A stretch of 64,000 bases of DNA from Isoetes taiwanensis (GCA_021234155.1 JAJEKV010000095.1:1758043-1822042), one strand, 5' to 3'. Counted from the stretch's first letter, positions 23,874 through 35,100 are shown. Translations and numbers: made by a program. The notes: a model not told the origin generated them from the letters alone.

Positions 23874-26010
23874 CATATACACTATCTTTCACTAGATCTA
23901 ATCTAGTTAAGATTCTACTACTAACTTGGTCTCGACCTAAGCTAGAGAGGGTCTGTCCCGAACTACCTGTGCTCTAATCCATGAGAGTACCCACATGACT
24001 ATTCTCAACAGATATTTCAATATTTTCAGATATCGCATTTTCCAATACAAAGTAGAAAGTATAGCAAGTGAAAAGGTACAGTAAATTTCCTTTATTCATA
24101 GCAATATTTACATCTTGGTTGGATCGCGGATCGTAAATGTTTCATATTTGTGATGAAATTCCAACTTCTTTCATGTAAACGCATAACCTAGGAAGCAAAT
24201 TGAGACAATTGGAGGAGAGAACCCACTGCTAAAATTAACTACATGCAAACGCTAGCAGTAATCCCCAGAACGCGTAAGGGCCAAGGCACATTGGGTCTCT
24301 ACTTTATCATCATCACCAATTGTATCCTCTTTGCCCCTCGGGAAAACATGAACAAGAAAAGAAGGAATCTAGAAATCTTAAGTATCACAATGGAATAAAC
24401 TCAAATCGAGTTTAAACAAATGTAGTCAACAAATGCACAAAAGAGCATTATAGATGAACAATACTATAGCATATGGTCCAAATTAGTTCCTATCCCAATA
24501 TAAACCGATGAGGAGGTGTTTACATGATTAATGTTCTGCGGTATCATGTCAAAGCCATTTCTAGCAAAAAGATATATAACCCTATCTCAAAAGAGGGCAA
24601 TCACCCTTTAGGCAAAATGTTTGACCAATTATTATCTCCTAGCAAAATCTCAAGCAAAGAACATTCATAGTCTCAACCTTGGTATTTCTTAAGCCCAATC
24701 GTAAAGAATTATGTTCACCATATGCTAACAATTAAGCATACAATAGCATAAAGAGTAGACGAAATTCGAAAAGAGACAAATTTCAAAAATATGAGATGAT
24801 TTTGATTCTCAAAGTAAACGAACCAATAAACAATTTAAAAAATAAGATAGAACCTGAATGGTATCGCCTCCAGAATTCTATGGTCATTTTTGTTGAAAAT
24901 CATTTCGACACATTTCTGATAATGTTGTGCACAGCAAAATCATTTGCCATCCATTATCTTGGAGTCCAAATAGAAGCATCTTTCAGCTATGGCAACCCTG
25001 GTATAGCTGCAAATCGACCATCAGCATCCTAAATATGGGATGAGTGGCTATTCTCCATCAAATCCGGCACATGCCTCCTTGTTCTGGTCGAAAATGGAGA
25101 TTCGACCTGTATTCTATGGTTAAGGCAGATTCGACATGCATTTTCGAAGCTCCTAGTTATGGCACAGCATAATCCCATCAAAAATTGATCTTCATCCTGT
25201 TTGGAGTGTGAATAGCAGAACTATGGCATATAGAATCAATCTGTCCAACGAATCTGTGCATCTATTTCCCAGCAAACAGAATCGAGATGGCCTAGCCTCT
25301 TGGCCGGCTGTTATCGCATTGTTTAGGGTTTGCTTACCCTAAAACGATTTTCATAGAAGACCTTAAAAAATTAAATGTTGAACATATTTTCCAAGGTCTA
25401 ATATTATACCACAATTTAATTTTGTGGCACAAATAGCCTCAATAATATTGGCTCCGTAACTTGGTGAAATTCACACCCAAGGCTTAGAGAATGTTTGCCT
25501 TAGAGAACTTTTGCAAAATGCATTCACCATAAACAGAGTTAAGGCAAGATTCCCATATCACATATTTTATATTCTTGTATTTTTGCACATTTGCAAACTT
25601 ACACCATATGCCATATTGGTGCCATATGGTTGTATGCCCCTAAAATCCACAGGATCATGCCATTTTCACGTCCTTGTCAGATTTAGCAAAGCCCCATACA
25701 CATGGGGTATGGCACACTCCAATAAACAATACATAGTTCTTGTGTGCCTTATAGCCACTAAAATTTTAAATTTTAAGTTTCCCACCAGCAAGTTAAATTT
25801 AGCTGGAGGATAAGCTATCACATGTGTTGTATCTGGCACTTGTGTTTCAGCCAGCAAGGGGCTCCAGACTTTGCACAACTCTAGTAATTTGAGCTTATGC
25901 TGTGGGAGTTACAGACCTGTTAAATTGGTCTAAGTTTCCACAAATGCTGTTTCTAGCTCTTGTGTTTCAGCCAGCCACAGCCTATTATATATATTTATAT
26001 TTATATATAT
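23874..26010 (+). repeat. 2.1 kb direct repeat, copy 2
   Basis: Second copy of 20847-22999 in direct orientation, 2,137 bp, differing mainly by many short indels. It runs into a TA tract (25983-26020) ending in the common ACAAG edge, whereas copy 1 ends in a short TATTTATATA run. Confidence 0.8.
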
Positions 26011-26020
26011 ATATATATAT
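25983..26020. repeat. TA microsatellite
   Basis: TATTTATA-type start becoming pure TA, followed by ACAAGAAATTTAGCACGTCC, nearly the same right flank as at 998 (ACAAGAAATTTAATGCGCCC). This shared flank links the two loci as copies of one repeat. Confidence 0.85.
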
Positions 26021-26179
26021 ACAAGAAATTTAGCACGTCCTACGGTGCATGTTCCAATTTTACCATGTTTCTACGGTGCAATTTCATATCGACGTATGTT
26101 TTAGAACATTATGAAGAAGTAGAGTTTAAACTTTTTATTTTGATCCTAAGGTGCTTACTCATGTTTTGAATTTGCCCAG

Positions 26180-26690
26180 ATCATTTTAGACTTTTTCAGG
26201 TTCTGTTACATTCTCCTAAATTCTTTTACGTTTTATAAGATTCCTTTAGATTCTTCAAGACTATATGGGAATTGTCTTAGCTTCTCTAAGGTATTATGAA
26301 AAATCCATTACATTCGTGTAGATTTTATGAGATGGTCAGTGTATAGTTTCGGCATGTTCCTCTATTGGTGTGTATTTTAAGATTCCCCTTATTCTCAAAG
26401 ATTATTCTAGGATTCTTTTAAATTGCTCCACATTCTATGTAGATTCCATATGCATTTTTCTCTATGATTTTTATGTCCACGTTGCAAAGTATCGTGGAAA
26501 AGCAAATAGAAGATTTTAGAGAGATTTCTTTAGATTTTCCTAGATTCTTTTAGGTTCCAATTCTCTAAAATCTTCCTTGAATTGCCTTAATACATTCCCC
26601 TACATTTTATGAGATCTTGTTTTCTGAGAATTCCATTAGATTTTATGAAATTTTCTGAGTTCCTATGAAGGTTCCCTCTGCCTAGCACGC
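26180..26690. repeat. AGATTCT/AGATTTT degenerate stretch
   Basis: Right of the 26020 TA tract: words TTTAGATTCTT, AAGATTCC and TAGATTTT repeat irregularly. More diverged than the 12.2-13.3 kb array but in the same relative position. Confidence 0.5.
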
Positions 26691-27282
26691 CAAGCTAGGA
26701 ATGAGTATCATGGTCAAATACCAAGCCAAATTGTGTAAACACACTTGCAAAAAATGATGCCATGACTTTCAGCTAGGTCCGTCGGCACAAGAATTGAGTT
26801 GTATAAGAACCCAAAACAAATATATGTTTCTGTCAAAATGATGGCTTCAAGATGCCAGACTAGGAAGAATGATGATATGTATAGCATTGTCATTATGGGC
26901 CTTATAGATGGAGTTATAACTATGTAAGGCTATGGTGGTAGGAGTGAATTGGTTGCTTCATGATACCACATTGCAACATTTTGTCGCCCAGGGCCATCAC
27001 AGGTTTAAAAAAAAAAGATCTTTTACTACGATATCTTCGGATTTGGCTCCCAAACGTGGACAGAGGTGCTGGCTTTGTGCTTTATAATTTCAAGCTTTTC
27101 TAAACCTGAGATTTTATTTCTAACCAATTGTGATTTGTTTGGCAAAGAAGTGGTATTGGAGCCACCAATTTTATTTCATATGTGTTGGGTTTTGGCAATA
27201 GATCATGCACTATACCTATAAAGGCGGATGCAAATTGTTGAAGTGAGTTCATTGTTGTCATTTATTTATTCCGTTCAGATAA
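26691..27282. other. No gene seen
   Basis: About 590 bp of anonymous sequence ending in the adenine at 27282 that precedes the Helitron 5' TC. Confidence 0.6.
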
Positions 27283-27414
27283 TCTTATATTATAATGTTT
27301 TAGCGTGTTGTATCAAGCCCTAATTTGAATGACCGAGATCATCTAATTGCATCCAAAGGCAGAGATTTATTGCACAACTTTTGACCACTATGATTGGTCA
27401 TGTTTTGATGTCTT

Positions 27415-28970
27415 GAGGAGAGGGGAACGTGAAAGGGTAAAAAGGCATGGGAAAAGGGTGGAAAAGGGCGAGGAAAGGGAGGGGAAAACGAGGGGAAAAA
27501 AGGAAAAAGAAGCAAAGGGTGGGAAAAGGAGGAAAAAAGAAGGGAGAAAGGGTAATAGAAAAAGGGTGGAGTAAAGAGAAGGGGAAAAGCGCATGGGAAA
27601 AGGGAAATGAAAAAAGAAAAAGGAAGAAGGAAAGGGAGCCTGGGAAAAAAGGCACCAAAAAAAGGGAAGAGGGAAAGGAAAAATGAAAAAGAGAAGGGTG
27701 AAAGAGCACGGGAAAAAGGGAAAGCGGGAAAGGGTGAAGAAAGGGGAAAAGGATAAGTGAAAAAAAGCATGGAAAAAGGGAAGAAAAAGAAGGTGGAAAA
27801 AGGGGAAGAGAGAAAAGGGTGAGAAGAGGGAAAAGAGAAGGGAAAAATGGCATGGAAGAAGGGAAAGAAAAAGGGAAAAGAAAAAAGGAGGGAAAAAGGG
27901 AGGACAAAAGGGAAGGGAAAGGAGGAAAAAGGAAGGGGAAGAAGGGAAACAAGAAAAGGGTGGGAAGAAGGAATAGAAAGAGAGCATGGGAAAATGGAAA
28001 AGAGAAAGGAAAATAAAAAAGGGAGGCAAAAAGGTGGAAAGGGAACATGGGAAAAAGGGCATGAGGGAAAGGGGGAGAGAGACAAGGGAAAAGGGAAGGG
28101 GAAAAGGGTACAGGAAAAAAGGGAAAGAAAGAAGAAAAGGAAAGTGAAAAAAAAGCATGGAAAAAGGGCAAGAGAAAAAAAAAGGGCACGACAAAAAGGA
28201 GAAGAGGAAAAGGGTTGGGAAATGAGGAAAGGGAAAAAAAAGTCCATCAAGATAAGGGATAGGGATAGAGAACGGGAAAGGGTAAAGAGAGGGGAAAAAG
28301 GAAGTGAAAAAGAGCATGGAAAAAGGGAAGGAAGAAAGGAGAAGAGTGAACCGGTGAGAGGAAAGAGGAAAAGGGAAGAGAAAAATGGCATGGGAAAAAG
28401 AAAAAGAAAAGGGAAAGGAAAAGGAAAATGGAAAAGGGGAGCGAAAGGGCATTGGGAAAGGGGAAGACAGAAAGGGAAAGGGTTGAGAGAGGAGAAAAAA
28501 GGAAAAGATGGGGACCGGGAAGGGCAAAAGGGGAACAAGAAAAGGATGGGAAGAAAGGAAGGGAAAAAGAGAAAGGGAAAGGAAAAAGAAAAGGACAGAT
28601 GAAAAGGGTGAAAACGAACCTGGAGAAAAGGGCAAGAGAAAAAGGGGAAGAGGGAAATGGGAAAAAGGAAGGGCGAAAGGTCACAAGAAAAGGAGGAAGA
28701 GAGAAAGAATGAAGAAAGGCAAAAAGGAAGCAAAAAAAAGAGAGGGAAAAAAAGGGGGAAGAAAGAAAGGGTCGGAAAAAAAGGAAAATCGGTACAAGAG
28801 AAAAGGAAAGAGGAAAAATGTGTAGAAAGGTTATGGGAAAACGGAAGAGTCAAAAGAAAATGAAGGGGAAAAAGGAAAAAAATTATCAAGAAAACTGAAA
28901 GTGAAAAGAGGAAAAAAAGAAAAGAAGAAAAGGAAACGCGTACGAGGAAAAGGAAAAAGCAAAAGTATAA
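27415..28970 (+). repeat. Polypurine (G/A) tract, ~1.55 kb
   Basis: Almost pure G+A on the plus strand, made of variable GGGAAAA, GGAAAAAG and GAAGGGAAAA words with occasional single pyrimidines. It lies entirely within Helitron unit 1. Long frames crossing it (516 codons on the minus strand, 251 on the plus) are S/F/P/L or K/R/E/G low-complexity artefacts. Such tracts can form intramolecular triplexes and are difficult to sequence. Confidence 0.95.
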
Positions 28971-29099
28971 AAGCGGGGTATAGCAAATGGCAAAAGGAAA
29001 GAGAAACGGTGTCGACTACTTTAACAATGGAGTACTTCTAGGTTATTCATGCTTGCCTCTCTCATCACTGTAGTGTATCATTTATAGGTTATGAGCTTA

Positions 29100-29128
29100 T
29101 GCCCAGCAACGCTGGGCACCGTTCCTAG
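29100..29128 (+). other. Helitron 3' terminal hairpin and CTAG
   Basis: An 8-bp stem TGCCCAGC / GCTGGGCA with loop AAC (29100-29118), spacer CCGTTC, then CTAG (29125-29128) before T. The stem is identical to that of the minus-strand element ending at 39166. In Helitrons this hairpin is the replication/termination signal read by the rolling-circle transposase. Confidence 0.85.
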
Positions 29129-31450
29129 TTAAGTACTATCGAGATAGGAATTCCATGAAAACGTTGTTTTGTTCCAAGGTCAGAAGCTTGGTCCATGCAC
29201 GAATATAAGGTACTTAAAAATTTTTATGTCATTCTCAAAATGTTGGCAAGATACATGTTCAAGAAAATGATATAGTATTTACTATGTTCAAGAAAACCTA
29301 TAGTATTTTTTTGGATTTGCCACATTTTTTACCTAATTCCTCATTGAAACACGTATTCATCACCTGATATCAAATTGTGCTTTGTTTAGTAGAAGGAATT
29401 TAAAGTAAGCTACACAGCGTCTAGCTCATACTATTCTGTCTAGATGAATTGAGATATGCTAGCTTCGTTTAGTAATATCATTAAAAAGGGAGAGCGGAGT
29501 TACCCTTGGTAAATAATATTCTATTGGCTTTGGCCAAGCATGACATCTTCTATGTATTGCCCATGTGGCACTATCTATGTGAATAGTGCATTTGCCTAGC
29601 TTAATGGGGGTGCACACTTTCATTTAGGCACAAAGAAGTGTTCACATGTTAAATAGACTTGCCTTTTATAGCCCTTTTATTTACAGATAGAAATTATTTG
29701 GACCATGGTCATTGAAAATAAATAACGAGTTTGAAATCTACTTTAGGAATCTTATTTAGCATGTTGGGGACCTTTCGAAAGCTTCAAAGTTGACCACTAT
29801 ATTAATTCGTTTCTTGTAAAAGGGGAGACATGACACATGGTACATAGGCCACTTAATGATTTATATCCTAGAATGGTGTTTAATGATTACATTAGAATTC
29901 GTATTTTAGCATGTGACAACCTTAAAAAAGGGGAAAAGCTTTATAGATGTTATATTAATTTTATATCCTTGCAAATGTGCAAGCCTGACATATGATACAT
30001 AAGGCATTTAATGTTTACCACTAGATTGGAAATGACATGATGTGGAATTTAATTCGTGCACCCACCCAAAGGCAAGTATGCTTCAATATTCATTTTCTTG
30101 ATATGGCATTTTTTCTTATGCCCTAAAGCGAATGTAACCCTAATGTGGCCGCCAATGTATTTGCTCTAATTCTTATCTCCAATGCCATTGGGATGCCGGT
30201 CGGATCCTCCTTTGCCACTTTTGAACTCTTGTCTCTTGAACTCAAAGCCTTATTATGTTGCCAAGTCAAGCTCTTGCCAAGAAATTTGCCACCACTGGAT
30301 TTTGCTGACCCGCCTCCGGTATTCCCTTCTATTCAAGACTCCTGTGCCTAAATTGCTCATGCAGGGGCCGAAAATGGGTTGCAGATGATTGGAGGCAGCG
30401 AGCAAGGCCGACCTGATTTGGCTAAGTATCAGTCGGATTTGGAGATTTCCTTTAATTTGAACACCTATCAAGAAGAACAGAGTGTGATGCCAATTTTAAG
30501 GCCCATCAAGCTCGATTTGAAGCTACTGGACTGATTTGGTGGTTTTAGGGTACGTGGGCACATCATAACAGCCCCATCAAGCAAAACAGCCTTCAAATAT
30601 CTGATTTCATGCCTCTAAGGCCCGAGTTATGGCTAATAGACTCAATTTGTTACTTTCTAAACTGTGGGCACATCGTGCAACTATAATAGCATGGCAAATA
30701 GCAAGCAAAACAGAGTTTAGAGGCCGTTTTTTAGACCCATCAAGCAGAGCAAGCTTTAGATGTCCGATCCGAGGCCAAATTTATGGATTTCTAGGCATAG
30801 GGCCATCATTCACCCCTAGTGGATGGATAAAGCCCCCTTAAAATTATAGATAGTAGGCTCTATTACGAAAATTACGAGTTTTGCCACAAAATGTTAAGCT
30901 AAAAGCAATTGTCGCCGGACACTCAAGCCTCCACAAGATTCACAGACATGGGATCTATTTGGAAAGTATGAATCATAAACCCGTCCAATTCTCAGAAGCG
31001 ACCCGCCTGTGGTGGCATCTTTGCCACGAAAAGAAAGAAAAATGCCTAGCTTTGCGAATCTTACCTTAACCAAGTTGATCGCCACATTTAAAAAGCCCTG
31101 TGTTCGATTTTAGCACACACTTTCCAGTTGAAATTGCTCCTATAACTCCTGCAATAAAACACGAGAAATGGTAGCTACTTGCATAAAAAAATCAAACGTA
31201 AAGGTAAAAAATCTAGGCATCGAAACGATTTTGCAGTTGATCTTCAAAGATACATAGTTCAACGCTTTAAATCCACAGTTCCAACGAGTCTCCAAATTAC
31301 GCCAAAGAAAAACACGGATTTGAACGCGGACGGCTCCAAGCCGGAAGAATATAAGGCAATATATAGTTGAAGCTAGACGTGTAGCAGATGAGGACGAGGT
31401 CAGCACCATAACTATAGAACCATATAGCATAACCATGGCGTGCATAACCA
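29129..31450. other. No recognisable gene (2.3 kb)
   Basis: No coding block is recognised. Around 30.5-30.8 kb the wording CCCATCAAGC-AAA/GAGCAA with GGCC-GAGTTATGGCTAAT recurs in variants, typical of old dispersed repeats. Around 31580-31650 several TTCCAGAATTT / ATTCTGGAAGC words give heat-shock-element-like matches. Confidence 0.5.
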
Positions 31451-31452
31451 TC

Positions 31453-31491
31453 AGCGCCATAGCTGGATAGCATAGCGCCATAGCTGGATAG
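31453..31491. repeat. 21-bp tandem duplication
   Basis: The 18-bp word AGCGCCATAGCTGGATAG occurs at 31453-31470 and 31474-31491, separated by CAT. A short perfect duplication in otherwise unique sequence. Confidence 0.9.
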
Positions 31492-31764
31492 CCATGGCAT
31501 GTATAGCCAGAACCAGAAGCCGCCCAAAACCATGTCAACGTCCAATGTTTCATATATATACGAGCATTCAGAAGACTAAAGAATGTTCCAGAATTTCTTG
31601 CCATCTTCCAGAATTTTCACGACATTCTGGAAGCTACCACACCTCCGCCAAGAAACTTCCGGAAGCCACCAGATCCGACGGTCGAGATCGCGAGGGAGCA
31701 AACCGACGGCCAGGATCTGGCGGTGCGGATATAAAAGAACCCTCTGGAAGCCACTCCTAATAAT

Positions 31765-31777
31765 TATATATATATTC

Positions 31778-31812
<35 letters not shown>
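31765..31812. repeat. TA microsatellite
   Basis: TA tract with a TCAGA interruption, ending in TCTATCCTGAATTGGCC. Unlike the others it lacks the ACAAG right edge, so it may be an independent microsatellite. Confidence 0.85.
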
Positions 31813-31815
<3 letters not shown>

Positions 31816-31840
31816 ATCCTGAATTGGCCATTCATGAATA

Positions 31841-32286
31841 GCTCCAACATGCCACCTATGATGCACCACATGATTCACCACATGATTCACCAAATGCACC
31901 TCATGATTCACCACATGCACCATTTGCATCACCAAACATGTTGGTCAATGAAAGTCAAACATGTAACAAAGGTCATGTAAAGGCTCAAGCATGCCAAGGT
32001 GGCTCAAATATGCCACCTAGGCTCCAACATGCCAAGGTGGCTCAAACATGCCACGTAAGCTCCAACATGCCACCTACGATGCACCACATGATTCACCACA
32101 TGATTCACCAAATGCACCTCATGATTCACCACATGCACCATTTGCATCACCAAACATGTTGGTCAATGAAAGTCAAACATGCCACATAAGCTCCAACATG
32201 CCACCTACGATTCACCACATGATTCACCACATGGTTCACCAAATGCACCACATGATTCACCACATGCACCATTTGCATCACCACAT
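31841..32286. repeat. ~120-bp minisatellite, three units
   Basis: Units at 31841-31963, 32059-32181 and 32190-32286 start GCTCCAACATGCCACCTA and are built from ATGATTCACCAC and ATGCACCA words ending CATTTGCATCACCAAAC (units 1 and 2 continue ATGTTGGTCAATG). The 95-bp gap after unit 1 contains the shorter repeat CCAAGGTGGCTCAAA-ATGCCAC. Histidine/methionine-rich frames here are artefacts of the repeat. Confidence 0.9.
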
Positions 32287-32289
32287 CTA

Positions 32290-32671
32290 TCACGACATGT
32301 AACACCACATTGTCATGAATCTTTGAATACATCAATTTCTTCTGGAGATTTGAACTCCACCAGAGTGTTGCTCTGGTCAGCCAGAAAAGTCTATTGTATA
32401 CAATAGTATACAACAATGTACATTAGAGTGTCAATGAAAGAATAGGTTACAAGAATAACCTCTTTGGTTACAATAATACAAACATGTGATTACAAGTAAA
32501 GATCTATTGATTTGTCAACCTCAGCTTCATTACTACAAAGAATCGTAAGCTTCACAACATCAATCATCATTCAAGCGTGTCCAACAGCTCGCAACTAGAA
32601 ATTGGTACACCCTGCAACAAACATATCAGGCCTCACATTGGATGAGTAATACCTTCAAATTTACGAACTCA
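32290..32671. other. No gene seen
   Basis: About 380 bp between the minisatellite and the minus-strand coding remnant. It includes an imperfect duplication TATTGTATACAATAGTATACAA near 32391-32413, written here only as position and TATACAA core. No coding signal. Confidence 0.4.
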
Positions 32672-33410
32672 CCTTGCATTGGGATAGTATGTCCAAGTCT
32701 CGCATTACTGCAGCCACAACTTTCTTTACAAAGACACATATAGCAGACCACCACCAAAGAATCGAATCGAGTGGGGAACTTGTAATTTTCTTGTGGCGCA
32801 GCTTTATGGTGCTTGGGAATTTTGTGTTTGCATCCTCAACAAAACTCATGACAGCTCGGAGCCCTTGTACATTTCTAGGTCATCAAAATGGTACACACCG
32901 GTGACATTTAACCGGGTCACCTCCAAGACCTACAATGACATACACCGTCCCAAAGGTCGCTGATAACATCTTTGGCGAATGGTACATTCAAATTGCAAGT
33001 TGAGGGTGCAAATTTTGTCCTTTGAAACAAGCTCGCTCGACAAAGAATGTGTAAATGAGCGGATCCATGAAATGGAACCTCTGCTCCATGTCATGCTTGA
33101 TGCAGAATTGGTGCATACACCGCCAAAGTCCAAGGTCTAGTAAAACAAGATGATTTAAGAAACAAATGTAAGACTTCAAATCTGAAGGTTTATATTAAAT
33201 TACTAACCTCATGAAGAAATGGACTATCCTTGCCACCGAACCAATCCCTACTTTTCTCCAATATTACGATTGCCTCTTGATCAAGCACAAGAGGCTCCTC
33301 GCACCTTTAAACACTTCAAGTGGCAAGTGTTCTGGTCGGATGTGTGCTCTTAACACCGCAGTCCCTCGTCTTTGGTGGTGTAAGTTTACATTCAAAGAAA
33401 TGGAAGATCA
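32672..33410 (-). pseudogene. Degenerate multi-exon coding remnant, unknown protein
   Basis: Consecutive minus-strand blocks read like one protein: RPEHLPLEVFKGARSLLCLI, ILEKSRDWFGGKDSPFLHE up to a donor GTTAGT, then DLGLWRCMHQFCIKHDMEQR and HFMDPLIYTFFVERACF, then VTRLNVTGVYHFDDLEMYKG, VEDANTKFPSTIKLRHKK and VAAVMRDLDILSQCK up to donor GTGAGT at 32671. The frame changes several times between blocks and stops occur, so it is broken as written. I do not recognise the family; transposase-derived or host gene are both possible. It lies just downstream, in the same orientation, of the FCP1-like remnant. Confidence 0.45.
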
Positions 33411-33419
33411 TTGAAAACC

Positions 33420-33649
33420 TTGAGGAACATTGAAATAGCCAAGAAATGAACAATTGAAGTAAAACTTTGTTTATATTAAAAAGTCAAGAGAGGTTACATC
33501 ATATACACAATAATACTATTTCTAGGCTTTAGTTCTATGTTTTTTTCATCATATTAATACAAATTTGACTCTCGATTGTCAAACATATTCAAATTTTGTT
33601 GCTTTCGACAACCTTGAAAGAACCCCTCTCTCAAGCCAAACCTTTAGAT
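33420..33649. other. No separate gene seen
   Basis: Sequence between the two minus-strand remnants. The extension WLERGVLSRLSKATKFEYV can be read on the minus strand at about 33585-33650 and may be the degraded C-terminal side of the FCP1-like remnant. Confidence 0.3.
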
Positions 33650-34000
33650 CATTCATGAGGAAATTGCCATCTACTGGGCCGGGCTCCAAATTGCTTGGAT
33701 GAGATCATGGTGTTTGGCGCATTGAGGTACCCTTTGTATCTCTGTCATCAATGAGAAGCACATTCTCTTTTGTGAAACCTCGAAATTAAAATCGTAGACC
33801 TTTTTCGGTGCTTCAAAAAATTGGCTTTTTATTTAAAATAAATTTGTGTTGGTACGGTGATCCCGACTCCATATGAACTTGAATTTGTCCTTGTGTTTCA
33901 TCAATGCTCCCTTAACTATGACTCTCAAGTTTTGAGCACAGGCCGGACCAAAGTGCTATATGAAAATTCCGATCGCACCAATCTATGAACTCGCCCAAAC
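33650..34000 (-). pseudogene. FCP1/NIF-type HAD phosphatase fragment
   Basis: Minus-strand reading gives the conserved order of an FCP1-homology domain: EFIDWCDRNFHIALWSGL (33992-33939; family shape EF-F---F-V-IWSS), ALMKHKDKFKFIWSRDH (shape KL-FVWDQ), KPIF-EAPKKVYDF, then ENVLLIDD (the HAD motif with paired Asp, near 33744-33766) and YLNAPNTMISSKQFG (33729-33690; shape LLNPPNTAI). The family dephosphorylates phosphoserine, for example on the Pol II CTD. The N-terminal DxDxT catalytic motif is not seen, and at least three frame changes interrupt the reading, so this is a fragment. Confidence 0.6.
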
Positions 34001-34958
34001 TGGTCTAGTTACTACCCACTTGGTTCTCTTAAGTGTGATCAACTTAACATCATCTTCTTTGGCGTTGGGTATGGACTCACTCTTGTCATAGCTTCTACCT
34101 TAACTCCATTGTAGTAAAAACAAGCGAGGATTGGGCTTAACCTTGTAGTCTTCCGCATGGACAGAGTTGGTGCGGTCTGGAAACTTCGCCGGCATTTCTT
34201 AGTGCGTGGCGAAACTTCGCCCAAGATCTATTCGCAAGGGGATGGAAACTTCGCTTCGAATGTCTTGGAGGTGTCTTTTGCTTGGAATTCGCTCTTGCTT
34301 TTTCTCCGAGACACTTCCGGTTTGAAAAATTTAAACGATTCTAACTATATGGGTCAAATTAAAAAGAAGATGTGCACAAAAGGTTGGAAGTTACCTTGTG
34401 ACTTACATTCACGAAACGATTTGTTCGTGATCATAACTTTGATGCATCCGGCGATTTGGCGATTGTGTGGAGCATGACTTAATGCATCCGTTGATCCGCG
34501 GATTCTTGTCCGTTGGAGCATCTATCGAGCTTGACTTGATGCACCCTCGATTTGTTGACATCTACCGATTTGTCCACTTCTTCAGAAACTGATGCATCTT
34601 CTCGATTTGCCCGTTTCTATATCCGTGTCTAATGCTTTCGAAGGTGTGTGAGTGTCTTGTCCCCTAATCGCCACATTGTACATCTATATCTACAAAGTAG
34701 GGATGAAGAAGTAAGCTACATATCCCAATTGCATCAAACAAGACTTGGTTACCTTTGAGGGTGAAAATAATTCCCTTTTTGGTGTGCTAGATGGACTCAC
34801 ATAGTCATTGCCACCGGTATGAGCGATTAGACTGAATTAGTAAACGGCACCATGCTCGCAAAACCCGGAATTGAATCACAATTGATTGTAACTATGCTTT
34901 GGTTTTTAACTAAGCTCCGGACTTTTTTTACTCTCTTTCACGATGTTCTGTTTTTATA
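34001..34958. other. No gene recognised
   Basis: Mostly anonymous. Short repeated words GGAAACTTCGCC / GCGAAACTTCGCC (34177-34265) and GATGCATCCG-CGATTT / TTGATGCACC-CGATTT (about 34440-34620) suggest small local amplification. A minus-strand piece YYNGVKVEAMTRVSPYPTPK (about 34120-34060) could belong to the upstream part of the FCP1-like remnant. Confidence 0.35.
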
Positions 34959-35013
34959 TATCTAAAGTGTCCCCTAAAATGAGCGGCGATCTCATCCTGG
35001 GGCACTTTAGATA
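34959..35013. repeat. Inverted repeat (hairpin) 1 of a tandem pair
   Basis: Left arm TATCTAAAGTG + CCCC (34959-34969, 34971-34974) pairs with GGGG + CACTTTAGATA (34999-35013), one bulged T and a 24-nt loop containing GCGATCTCATCCT. Hairpin 2 at 35101-35155 has the same loop words but a different stem, both arms of which have changed together. Confidence 0.8.
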
Positions 35014-35100
35014 CCTAAAAGGGAGAAGCAAAAGAGACTAAGCCAGCCAGGATCTTGTTTTATGCTCGGGCTTACTCCCTTTTCGAGTTTCTCGCTTGAG

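Larger units (their letters stand above)
27283..29128 (+). mobile_element. Non-autonomous Helitron with polypurine body (unit 1)
   Basis: Begins TCTTATATTATAA directly after A and ends with hairpin GCCCAGC-AAC-GCTGGGC, seven bases, CTAG, then T. These are the Helitron rules: 5' TC, 3' hairpin plus CTRR, insertion between A and T. The first ~130 bp match the minus-strand elements at 41443-41309 (shared: GGATGCAATTAG, CAAATTAGGG/GCCCTAATTTG on opposite strands). Nearly all of the remainder is a polypurine tract. There is no Rep-helicase ORF, so an autonomous partner elsewhere is required. Ends are seen directly; family assignment follows known Helitron structure. Confidence 0.85.

Noticed and set aside
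27847-28602. 251-codon K/R/E/G-rich frame in the purine tract (and 246 codons at 40365-41105)
   Set aside because: Same reason on the purine strand: stops are rare in G/A-rich text, and the product is a simple-composition polymer.
29101-29117. Rho-independent-type terminator
   Set aside because: The GC hairpin lacks a following T-run and sits exactly where a Helitron 3' hairpin belongs, with CTAG after it.
31841-32286. CRISPR-like repeat/spacer appearance
   Set aside because: Units are about 120 bp with internal sub-repeats and no unique spacers of constant length; the context is plant nuclear DNA.
31938-32416. His/Met-rich ORFs (83-89 codons) in the minisatellite
   Set aside because: Direct consequence of the ATGCACCAC repeat; open frames exist on both strands.
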